Source: Acidimicrobiia bacterium
Lineage (GTDB): Bacteria > Actinomycetota > Acidimicrobiia > Spongiisociales > ZC4RG35
Assembly: GCA_025922945.1 (NCBI GenBank)
Contig: JAICGW010000017.1
Span: 1 to 33,778 of the forward strand
Direction of reading: 5' to 3'
DNA length: 33,778 nt
Positions within the stretch are counted from its first letter, which is position 1. Each line of letters opens with the position of its first letter. The translations under genes and the position numbers were made by a program. Positions 23,770 to 31,169 of this stretch are shown here, piece after piece. Below the pieces are notes generated by a model. The model saw nothing but the letters and a program-made list of their open reading frames with translations, did not search any database and was not told the DNA's origin.

Positions 23770-24648
23770 ATGAGAAAGCTTCACTTCTTCACCTTGACTC
23801 TCATCGTTGCCGCGTGCACGTCAGGGAGTGAGCCGACGTCGACGCAAGCCCCGGCTACCTCCCTCCCGACCACGTCCCTCCCGGCCTCGACGACAACCAG
23901 CGTGGCCACCACTACAACTCCCGAGGTCGGTGGGTGCGGGGAAGGCGAGCCCATGACCGAAGACGGTGAGGTCGGCGCCGGGGGGACATCGGGCGATGCC
24001 GAGCAGATCGGTGCCATCACCTGGGAAACCAAGCCCGAATGCGAAGTCTTCACGATCGACTTCGTCACTGCGCAGGCGGCTCCGGCCACGTCTGCCCCGA
24101 CTATGTCAGCCGACTTCATCCGTTCGTCTGCAGTCGTGCGCATCTACCTGGATCTCGAGGCAACGTCGGTGACAGACCAACTCGTGCAATCGGGTCTGGT
24201 AGACCGCGTCTACGTGGCCCGGCGCCCCGACCGCAGCCTCTTTGTCGATTTCCATCTCGTTGCGCCGGCTCTGGCCCGCGTGAGCGTGGCCGAGTCGCCC
24301 GGTCAGGTCTTGTTGGAACTCGAGCCCGGCGGGAGTGAGCTCGAAGGGCTGGCGGCGTTCGCCCAGAACGTCGTCGTCATCTCCCCCACTACCGGCCCGG
24401 TCGAAATTCCCACCGAGATCACCGGCTACTCCCGCAACTTCGAGGCGAACACGATCGCCCGGATCAGCCAGGGCGGGTCGGTGCTCGATGAGAATTTCAC
24501 CACCGCCGCCGACTGGGTGGAGACGTGGGGCGAATATTCGTTGACCCTCGACCCGGCCGGCACGGGCGACGCTCAACTATTCGTCGGCGAGCAGTCGGCC
24601 CAAGATGGTTCGGACCGTGGAGTGGTGATCGATATCGAACTCCCCTAG
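23770..24648 (+). CDS. Gmad2-domain lipoprotein (AMIN-like/Gmad2)
   Basis: The N-terminus (MRKLHFFTLTLIVAACTSG) is a lipoprotein signal with lipobox Cys16. A Thr/Ser/Pro-rich linker follows (about 17-55). Residues about 78-205 form an AMIN-like beta domain (ITWETKPECEVFTIDF ... VDRVYVARRPDRSLFVDFHL, shown in part). The C-terminal 85 residues look like Gmad2, an immunoglobulin-like domain found in spore-germination and cell-envelope proteins (EITGYSRNFEANTIARI). It is exported and lipid-anchored. It diverges from the sensor kinase, and its TAG shares a CTAG with the convergent rimM stop. Confidence 0.8.
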   Translation: MRKLHFFTLTLIVAACTSGSEPTSTQAPATSLPTTSLPASTTTSVATTTTPEVGGCGEGEPMTEDGEVGAGGTSGDAEQIGAITWETKPECEVFTIDFVTAQAAPATSAPTMSADFIRSSAVVRIYLDLEATSVTDQLVQSGLVDRVYVARRPDRSLFVDFHLVAPALARVSVAESPGQVLLELEPGGSELEGLAAFAQNVVVISPTTGPVEIPTEITGYSRNFEANTIARISQGGSVLDENFTTAADWVETWGEYSLTLDPAGTGDAQLFVGEQSAQDGSDRGVVIDIELP

Positions 24649-25130
24649 TCGAGCAGACCGGGGATGGATGCGACCACGAGGTATCCGCCAGCCAAATCGA
24701 CCTCGGGGACGAACTCGTCGACAAAAGGGACCTCGACCTCGCCTGTCGGAGTAGAGATCAAGAGGCGGGCCTGCTCGAGCGAGTCGTCGACGTTCGTGAC
24801 CCGACCAACTTGTTGACCTGAGAGCTCGCGGACCTCGAGACCGATCAGCTGGTCGGGCCAGAACTCATTCGGCGCCAGTGGCCGACGCTCTTGGGAATCA
24901 ATGAGCAGGTGGAGCCCCACCAGTTCCTGCGCCCGGCTGCGGTCGCCGATCTCCTCGAAAGAGATCAGCCAGCCTTTCTCTCCCGGGGTGTTACGCCTCA
25001 CGGTCAGGGCGCGTCCGTCGGAGGTATGCACGGACCGACCTCTCGCGAAACGGGCCCGGTCATCGGTTTGCGGGATAACCACGACCTCTCCCTTGAGCCC
25101 GTGGGGCTTGACCACAGTTCCCACCAGCAC
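24645..25130 (-). CDS. rimM: Ribosome maturation factor RimM
   Basis: RimM binds S19 and assists assembly of the 30S head. The 161-residue protein has the N-terminal barrel motif VGTVVKPHGLKGEVVV and a PRC-barrel C-terminal domain (LIGLEVRELSGQQVGRVTNV, then VPFVDEFVPEVDLAGG). It starts at GTG 25130, 20 bp after the KH-protein stop. In most bacteria trmD follows directly; here the convergent lipoprotein gene comes next and trmD lies 5 kb away. Confidence 0.95.
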   Translation of the reverse strand: MLVGTVVKPHGLKGEVVVIPQTDDRARFARGRSVHTSDGRALTVRRNTPGEKGWLISFEEIGDRSRAQELVGLHLLIDSQERRPLAPNEFWPDQLIGLEVRELSGQQVGRVTNVDDSLEQARLLISTPTGEVEVPFVDEFVPEVDLAGGYLVVASIPGLLD

Positions 25131-25150
25131 CGGGTCTTCGAGCAGATCGA

Positions 25151-25402
25151 TCAGTCCTCGAACTCGACGGAAGCCGTGATGCCCTCTTCATCGGCCGCGG
25201 CCTGGGCGACCGTTCGAATCGACCTGGCGGTCCGCCCGCGCCGACCGATGACGCGCCCCATGTCGCCGGGACCAGTTCGGACCTCGGCAATCACATCCTC
25301 GGGCCCCTGTTCGATGATCGTTACCTCGACGGCATTGGGATCGTCGACGATCTGACCGACAACGTAATCGAGCACTCGCTTGACGATTTCGCCCTTTGCC
25401 AT
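25151..25402 (-). CDS. khpA: KH-domain RNA-binding protein (KhpA/YlqC type)
   Basis: The 83-residue protein has a single KH domain with the GxxG loop (VIGRRGRTARSIRTV) and the conserved C-terminal half. KhpA proteins bind many RNAs, often with KhpB, and affect cell division and envelope growth. It starts at ATG 25402 with GGAGG eight bases upstream and one base after rpsP. The frame is open further upstream, but that region is out-of-frame rpsP. The position between rpsP and rimM is the standard one. Confidence 0.93.
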   Translation of the reverse strand: MAKGEIVKRVLDYVVGQIVDDPNAVEVTIIEQGPEDVIAEVRTGPGDMGRVIGRRGRTARSIRTVAQAAADEEGITASVEFED

Positions 25403-25403
25403 C

Positions 25404-25697
25404 TCACTCGCCTCCCGACACTGTGTGGATCTTGCCGGCCGCCACCTTGTAGCGCGACATGGCTCCCGAGATCTCGAGGAGCTTTTTGACCGTGTCGGTG
25501 GGTTGGGCACCTTTTTGCATCCACGCCACTGCCTTGTCATTGTCGATTTCGACCAGCGAAGGTTCCTGGCGGGGGTCGTAACGACCGATTTGGTCGAGAT
25601 AGCGCCCGTCACGCGGCGAGCGACCATCCATCACCACTACCCGGTAGACGGGCTGGCGAGTCTTGCCGATGCGAATCAGCCGCATCTTTACTGCCAT
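25404..25697 (-). CDS. rpsP: Small ribosomal subunit protein S16
   Basis: S16 is needed for 30S assembly. The 97-residue protein shows the family N-terminus MRLIRIGKTRQPVYRVVV, then DGRYLDQIGRYDP and a C-terminal AVAWMQKGAQPTDTVKKLL. Length and motifs are normal. It starts at ATG 25697, four bases after the ffh stop, so ffh-rpsP-khpA-rimM forms one compact operon. Confidence 0.97.
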   Translation of the reverse strand: MAVKMRLIRIGKTRQPVYRVVVMDGRSPRDGRYLDQIGRYDPRQEPSLVEIDNDKAVAWMQKGAQPTDTVKKLLEISGAMSRYKVAAGKIHTVSGGE

Positions 25698-25701
25698 CGT
25701 T

Positions 25702-27075
25702 TCACCTTCTGCCCTTGCTCTTCTTCTTGGCCTTCTTGTTGGTCGGTGGGCGCCGGGCCCCAGGCGAAATACCTGCGAGGCTGGGCATCCCCTTACCTCC
25801 CGACATCATTTTCATCATTCGCTGCGCATCGCCGAACTGCTTCAAGAGCTGATTGACATCGGTCGGGGTTCGGCCCGATCCAGCCGCGATTCGGCGTTTG
25901 CGGCTGCCACTGATCAGCTTGGGGTTCCGACGCTCTGCCGGGGTCATCGAGCGGATCATTCCCTCGAGCCTCTGCAGGTCGCGATCTTCGATAGTGACCT
26001 GTTTGAGCAGGGAACCGGAGCCGGGAATCATAGCAAGCACGTCCTTGAGTGGACCCATCCGCTTGAGCGCGCCAAATTGCTCGAGGAAGTCCTCGAGGGT
26101 GAACTCGCCCTTTTGCATCTTGGCGGCGGCTTTCTCGGCTTCCGCCTGATCGAAGGTCTGCTCGGCCTTCTCGATCAGTGTGAGGACGTCCCCCATCCCC
26201 AGGATGCGGGAGGCCATCCGTTCGGGATGAAACGCCTCGAGGCCGTCAATGCCCTCTCCGACGCCGGCGAACTTGATCGGCACCCCGGTGACCTCGCGAA
26301 CCGAAATGGCCGCTCCTCCGCGGGCATCACCGTCGAGCTTGGTGAGGATAAGGCCGGTCAGCGGTACCCGCTCGTTGAATCCCTGGGCAACATTCACCGC
26401 CTCCTGGCCGGTGAGGGCGTCCACCACCAGCAGTGTCTCATGAGGCTTGGCCTCCTTGTTGATGGCCTCCAACTCGCCCATCAGCTCGCGGTCGATCTGC
26501 AAACGCCCGGCCGTATCGATGATGACGGTGTCGAGGGAGAGTCGGGTTGCTTCCCGCAGCGCGGCTCGGACGAGACGCGGGGGCCGATTGGTGCGCTCGG
26601 TGAACACCGGGACCTCGATTCGCTCCCCCAGGGTCTGCAGCTGGTCGACCGCCGCCGGCCGCTGCAGGTCGGCCGCCACGAGCATCGGGCGGCGACCGTT
26701 GCCTTTGAGATGCTTGGCCAACTTGGCCGCAGTGGTCGTCTTCCCCGAACCCTGGAGGCCGGCGATCAGGATGACCAGGGGCGGCGAAACCGATTTGAGG
26801 GGAACGTTGGCCCTGCCCAGGGTGGTGACCAGCTCCTCGTGGACGATCTTGATCACTTGCTGACCGGGCGTCAGGCTTTGATGGACTTCCGTCCCAATCG
26901 CCCGTTCCCGGACCCGCTCGAGGAAGGTTCGGACGACGGCGACGTTGACGTCGGCTTCGAGCAAAGCCAAGCGAACCTCCCGCAAGGCCGCATCCACGCT
27001 GGCCTCGTCGAGGCGGCCGCGGCCGCGCAGCCGGTCGAAAATGGCTTCAAAGCGACCCGAGACCTGTTCGAACAT
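25702..27075 (-). CDS. ffh: Signal recognition particle protein Ffh (SRP54)
   Basis: Ffh binds 4.5S RNA and signal sequences and directs ribosomes to FtsY at the membrane. The 457-residue protein has the N domain, the G domain with G1 GLQGSGKT (106-113), DTAGRLQID and TKLDGDARGG, and a methionine-rich M domain (EDFLEQFGALKRMGPLKDV, then RRIAAGSG) ending in a basic tail. ATG 27075 has no strong Shine-Dalgarno sequence. It is the first gene of the ffh-rpsP-khpA-rimM operon. The 90 bp upstream, shared with the divergent hydrolase gene, must hold both promoters. Confidence 0.97.
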   Translation of the reverse strand: MFEQVSGRFEAIFDRLRGRGRLDEASVDAALREVRLALLEADVNVAVVRTFLERVRERAIGTEVHQSLTPGQQVIKIVHEELVTTLGRANVPLKSVSPPLVILIAGLQGSGKTTTAAKLAKHLKGNGRRPMLVAADLQRPAAVDQLQTLGERIEVPVFTERTNRPPRLVRAALREATRLSLDTVIIDTAGRLQIDRELMGELEAINKEAKPHETLLVVDALTGQEAVNVAQGFNERVPLTGLILTKLDGDARGGAAISVREVTGVPIKFAGVGEGIDGLEAFHPERMASRILGMGDVLTLIEKAEQTFDQAEAEKAAAKMQKGEFTLEDFLEQFGALKRMGPLKDVLAMIPGSGSLLKQVTIEDRDLQRLEGMIRSMTPAERRNPKLISGSRKRRIAAGSGRTPTDVNQLLKQFGDAQRMMKMMSGGKGMPSLAGISPGARRPPTNKKAKKKSKGRR

Positions 27076-27165
27076 CAGGCCGGGGAGGGTAACGGTGCCT
27101 CTGGTGATGAGAGCGTCCTGCGATTTCGTGGGACCTCGAGACCCCTGGAACCATAAGCTCTGAGG

Positions 27166-28047
27166 GTGCCGGCTTCGCGTGACACTTCGGTGACGCTGCT
27201 AGATGGCCGCTCGTTGGCGTATACCGAATGGGGAGTACCAGAAGGCAAGCCAGTCTTGTGCTTCCACGGGACGCCTGGGTCGCGATTGTGGTGCCCGGAC
27301 GAAGGGGGCACTGCTGCAGCGGGCGTGAGGTTGATCATGCCGGATCGCCCCGGGATCGGACGCTCCGATCCCCTGGAGGCAAAGTCCCTGGCCGATTGGC
27401 CGAAGGATGTAGTGGACTTGGCAGATGCCCTCGAGCTTCTCGACTTCGGCGTCGTCGGAATTTCGGCGGGCGGCCCATATGCGGCCGCCTGTGGAGCGCT
27501 AATCCCCCGACGACTGCGGGGTGTGGCCATTGTCGCGTCGAGAGCCCTGACCGAATACAACTGGGCCGAAAGGCCAGGTGTCCAAGAAGAGTGGGGGGCG
27601 GATGAACGGGCGGAGTTCGAGCTGACTCTAAAGAACCCAGCAGCCGGAGCGAACCTCGCTGCGCAACATGCGGCCGAATTGGTCGACCAGGTGGGCGAGC
27701 ATCCGGAGGCCGTTCAGGGCTGGCTCGAGTCCGAGACGGAAGCAGACCGATGGTTCTTCGAGGACTCGGCGAGGAAAGCGACATTCGAGGTAGCAATGAG
27801 GGAATGGCGTCGGCAGGGCCTCGACGCGATGAAATGGGAGTTCATCGACCTGTATTTGCCGTGGGGCTTCCGGCTCGCCGAGATCTCGATACCCGTCACG
27901 ATCTTTTGCGGCGGCCAGGATCCAAGGGTCAGACATATGCAGTTCCAGGTGGACACCATTCCCAATAGCTCCCTCGTCATCTGGCCTGACAGCGGTCATC
28001 TCGGAATGGCTAAGCACTGGACCGAGATCCTGGAGGCGGTCGTATGA
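27166..28047 (+). CDS. Alpha/beta hydrolase-fold protein
   Basis: The 293-residue protein has the full alpha/beta-hydrolase set: oxyanion segment HGTPGS (34-39), nucleophile elbow GISAGG with Ser100, acid in FCGGQDPRV (about Asp253) and base in DSGHLGM (about His276). Between the core strands is a helical lid region (about 125-215) rich in acidic residues. The substrate cannot be predicted. It starts at GTG 27166 after GAGG. The TGA overlaps the ppc ATG as ATGA, so the two are translationally coupled, although no link between a hydrolase and PEP carboxylase is known to me. Confidence 0.9.
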   Translation: MPASRDTSVTLLDGRSLAYTEWGVPEGKPVLCFHGTPGSRLWCPDEGGTAAAGVRLIMPDRPGIGRSDPLEAKSLADWPKDVVDLADALELLDFGVVGISAGGPYAAACGALIPRRLRGVAIVASRALTEYNWAERPGVQEEWGADERAEFELTLKNPAAGANLAAQHAAELVDQVGEHPEAVQGWLESETEADRWFFEDSARKATFEVAMREWRRQGLDAMKWEFIDLYLPWGFRLAEISIPVTIFCGGQDPRVRHMQFQVDTIPNSSLVIWPDSGHLGMAKHWTEILEAVV

Positions 28048-30767
28048 GCGGACACCATGAGGAAGTCGATCGCGATGACGCTCTCCGCTCCGATATTCGC
28101 CGTCTGGGCACCCAGCTCGGGCAAGCGCTAACTCGTCAGCATGGATCCGATCTGCTCGACCTGGTGGAGCAGATCCGGAGCCTCACCAAAGCCCATCGGC
28201 AGGCCGGCGATTCTGCTGCCGACGAGGACCTCACGAGCCTGCTGGAGGGGCTCGACCTCGCCAACACCATCGAGGCCGTGCGCGCCTTCTCCGCCTACTT
28301 CTATCTGGCGAACGTTGCCGAGCAAACTCACCGGGTGGGTGAGCTGGCCGAAAGCGGTCGGGAAGCGATTCTCGCTGACACCGTCGACCGGATCCTGGCG
28401 GCCGACCTCGAACCAAACTTGATGAGCCCACTCCTCGAGCGCCTCGAGGTCAGGCCCGTCTTCACTGCCCACCCCACAGAGGCGGCTCGACGCTCGATTC
28501 TGAGCAAGCTCTTCTACGTTGCCGATCTCCTCGCCGAGCGTATGGAACCAACCACCACCGAACGCGAACGGGAGCGAATCGACCGCCGCACGGCCGAGGT
28601 CATCGATCAGATCTGGCAAACCGACGAGCTGCGGGCGACGCGGCCCAGTCCCTCCGATGAGGTGAAGTCGGCCATCTTCTACCTCGACCTCCTCTTTGCC
28701 CAGGTCCTCGCCGATCTGGGAGAAGAGGTGGCCATCCATCTTGGACGCATGGGGGCACCCCACCAGACCGCCATCCGCTTCGGCTCTTGGGTGGGAGGCG
28801 ACCGCGACGGCAACCCCGAGGTCACCCCGGAGGTGACCATGGAGACACTCGAGCTTCAGCACGATCACGGCCTCCGGGCTCTCATCGGCGCCATCGAAGA
28901 GCTGGCCGAGGAGCTCTCGGTCTCCGTTGCCATCAAAAGGATCTCGTCGGAGCTCGAAGCCTCCCTCGACGCTGATCGGGAGGAGTTACCGGCGGTCTGG
29001 CGCCGGTTTCGGACGCTCAATGCCAACGAGCCATACCGCCTGAAATGCGCGTACATCCACCAGCGGCTCATCAATAGCCGCCAGAGAATCCTCGACGGGG
29101 GCCGATCGCAGCCAGGCATCGACTACCAGGGACCAGCCGACCTTGCCGCTGAGCTGGAATTGATGTCGGATTCCCTTAACGAGAACGAGGGCGAATTGCT
29201 CGCTGGCGGGGTCCTCGCCCGGCTCCGCCGGAGGGTGGACACGTTCGGCTTCCACCTGGCCACCCTGGATATCCGCGAGCATGCCCACCGGATTCACGAC
29301 ACCGTGGCCGCCCTCTATGAACGGATAGGGGTTGGCTACGACCCCGACCGCGACCACCGAGAAACCTTGCTTGCCGCCGAGCTCAGCGGTCGGCGGCCTC
29401 TGTCCTCTCCGATCAGCACGCTCGACGGAGAGCGGGCGCGAACTCTCGCCACCTTCGAGGTCATCCGCCAGGCCCTCGAACGCTTCGGGCCGGTTATCGA
29501 GTCCTACATCATCAGCATGACCCAGGGGGTCGACGACGTGCTAGCGGCAACCGTTCTGGCGCGAGAAGCGGGCCTGATCGATCTCGAACAGAACATTGCT
29601 CGCATCGGCTTCGTACCGCTGTTTGAGACGATCGACGAGTTGCGTCGCTCGGGCGAGCTTCTGGATCGTTTGCTGGCAATAGGTCCTTACCGGAAGTTGG
29701 TCTCTCTCCGAGGCGAGGTCCAGGAAGTGATGCTCGGCTACTCGGACTCGAACAAGGAAGGCGGGATCACAACTTCGCAGTGGGAGATCTACAAGTCACA
29801 GCGACTGCTCCAAGACGCCGCCACCAACCACGGTGTCCATCTCCGGCTCTTCCATGGTCGGGGTGGCACCATCGGACGCGGAGGTGGGCCCTCCCACACC
29901 GCCGTCCTGGCCCAGCCTTATGGAACCGTGGATGGAGCGATCAAGGTCACTGAACAGGGCGAGGTCATCTCCGACAAATATGGCCTCCCCCGGCTGGCGG
30001 CGCGCAACCTCGAACTCGTGCTTTCCTCGGTACTTGAGGCCTCTCTTCTTCATCGCACTTCTCGCCAGCCGCCCGAGGTGTTGTCTCGCTGGATGGAGGC
30101 AATGGAGGCCTTCTCCGTGGCGGCTCACGCGGCGTATCGCCAATTCGTCTCCGATCCCCATCTCATCCCCTACTACTTGAGTTCCACCCCGGTTGAGGAG
30201 CTCGGAGCCATGAATATCGGCTCCCGACCTTCACGGCGCCCCGGTGGAGGTGGGGGCCTCGATGATCTCCGGGCCATTCCCTGGGTCTTTGGTTGGACTC
30301 AGTCCCGTCAGATCATCCCCGGCTGGTACGGCGTTGGGTCCGGACTCCGGGCCGTGGAGTCGCAGTACTCAGATGTATTCGCCGACATGGCTGATCGTTT
30401 CCTCTACCTGCAGGCGTTCCTCGGCAACGTCGAGATGACCCTGGCCAAGACCGACCTCTCCATCGCCCGCCGCTACTGCGAGCGACTCGTTGCCTCGGAG
30501 CATCGGCAGATCTTCGATCAAATCACCGCCGAGTATGAGCTGACCGTATCCCAGGTCCAGAAGCTCACCGGACGGGAGATCCTGGGGTCGAATCCACTCC
30601 TCGCCCGGACCCTCGAGGTCCGCAACATCTATCTCGACCCGATCAACTACTTGCAGGTATCGCTTCTCGAGCGCAGCCGCCGCGCCAACGAGGTGGATCC
30701 TGAACTGCAGCGAGCGCTGCTACTCACCGTCAACGGCATCGCCGCCGGGATGCGTAATACGGGCTAG
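28044..30767 (+). CDS. ppc: Phosphoenolpyruvate carboxylase
   Basis: PEPC adds bicarbonate to PEP to form oxaloacetate, replenishing the TCA cycle. The 907-residue protein has the normal length. It has the catalytic-His segment VFTAHPTEAARRS (His143), the metal/PEP region LGYSDSNKEGGI (about 560-572), the glycine loop FHGRGGTIGRGGGP (about 600-615) and the C-terminal NPLLARTLEVRNIYLDPIN, ending in the conserved NTG. The ATG is inside the hydrolase stop. The TAG shares a CTAG with the convergent VOC gene. Confidence 0.97.
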   Translation: MSGHHEEVDRDDALRSDIRRLGTQLGQALTRQHGSDLLDLVEQIRSLTKAHRQAGDSAADEDLTSLLEGLDLANTIEAVRAFSAYFYLANVAEQTHRVGELAESGREAILADTVDRILAADLEPNLMSPLLERLEVRPVFTAHPTEAARRSILSKLFYVADLLAERMEPTTTERERERIDRRTAEVIDQIWQTDELRATRPSPSDEVKSAIFYLDLLFAQVLADLGEEVAIHLGRMGAPHQTAIRFGSWVGGDRDGNPEVTPEVTMETLELQHDHGLRALIGAIEELAEELSVSVAIKRISSELEASLDADREELPAVWRRFRTLNANEPYRLKCAYIHQRLINSRQRILDGGRSQPGIDYQGPADLAAELELMSDSLNENEGELLAGGVLARLRRRVDTFGFHLATLDIREHAHRIHDTVAALYERIGVGYDPDRDHRETLLAAELSGRRPLSSPISTLDGERARTLATFEVIRQALERFGPVIESYIISMTQGVDDVLAATVLAREAGLIDLEQNIARIGFVPLFETIDELRRSGELLDRLLAIGPYRKLVSLRGEVQEVMLGYSDSNKEGGITTSQWEIYKSQRLLQDAATNHGVHLRLFHGRGGTIGRGGGPSHTAVLAQPYGTVDGAIKVTEQGEVISDKYGLPRLAARNLELVLSSVLEASLLHRTSRQPPEVLSRWMEAMEAFSVAAHAAYRQFVSDPHLIPYYLSSTPVEELGAMNIGSRPSRRPGGGGGLDDLRAIPWVFGWTQSRQIIPGWYGVGSGLRAVESQYSDVFADMADRFLYLQAFLGNVEMTLAKTDLSIARRYCERLVASEHRQIFDQITAEYELTVSQVQKLTGREILGSNPLLARTLEVRNIYLDPINYLQVSLLERSRRANEVDPELQRALLLTVNGIAAGMRNTG

Positions 30768-31141
30768 CGCTCCTCGAGGACCGAGAGGATGTTGCCGGCC
30801 GGGTCTTTGAACCAGGCGATGGCCGGACCCTGGTCTCCGCGGGCAATGCCCTTCTCGTCCTGGTCGAATCCGTCGTAGCGCTCGAACGTGACACCCTTCT
30901 GGCCGAGCCGGTCGACCGCTTGATCCACGTCGTCCACCACGAAGTTCAGGATCGTGTAGGTCGCCGGCTCAAAGTCGGGCTTCTCGTAGATGAACGTATC
31001 GCGCCCGCCAGCCAGGTTGAGGACCAGGTCACCCATCTCACCTTGGGTGAGGTCCAGCCCCAGAGTCTCCCCGTAGAACTTTTCGGCGGCTTTGAGATCG
31101 GGGACCGCAAACCCGCTAAATGCAGGGGTCTTCGCAAACAT
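30764..31141 (-). CDS. VOC (glyoxalase/bleomycin-resistance fold) family protein
   Basis: The 125-residue protein has two beta-alpha-beta-beta-beta modules: AFSGFAVPDLKAAEKFYGETLGL and YTILNFVVDDVDQAVDRL (partly shown), ending in FKDPAGNILSVLEER. The usual first metal-ligand His at the start of strand 1 is missing (AFSGFAV), although the final Glu is present. The activity could therefore differ from glyoxalase I; it may bind or modify a small molecule. It is 28 bp downstream of the molybdopterin oxidoreductase on the same strand and probably co-transcribed. Confidence 0.85.
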   Translation of the reverse strand: MFAKTPAFSGFAVPDLKAAEKFYGETLGLDLTQGEMGDLVLNLAGGRDTFIYEKPDFEPATYTILNFVVDDVDQAVDRLGQKGVTFERYDGFDQDEKGIARGDQGPAIAWFKDPAGNILSVLEER

Positions 31142-31169
31142 GTGACTCCTTCGGTTGCCAGGGGGTTTG

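Noticed and set aside
25403-25627. Longer KH-protein start inside rpsP
   Set aside because: The extension is out-of-frame rpsP; ATG 25402 has GGAGG and gives the usual family length.
25663-27156. Long plus-strand open frame (497 codons) opposite ffh
   Set aside because: It is antisense to the clear ffh/rpsP genes and results from GC-rich codon bias; the translation shows no domain.
27076-27165. SRP RNA or other small RNA next to ffh
   Set aside because: The 90-bp gap lacks the GGAA tetraloop hairpin of 4.5S RNA and has room only for two divergent promoters.
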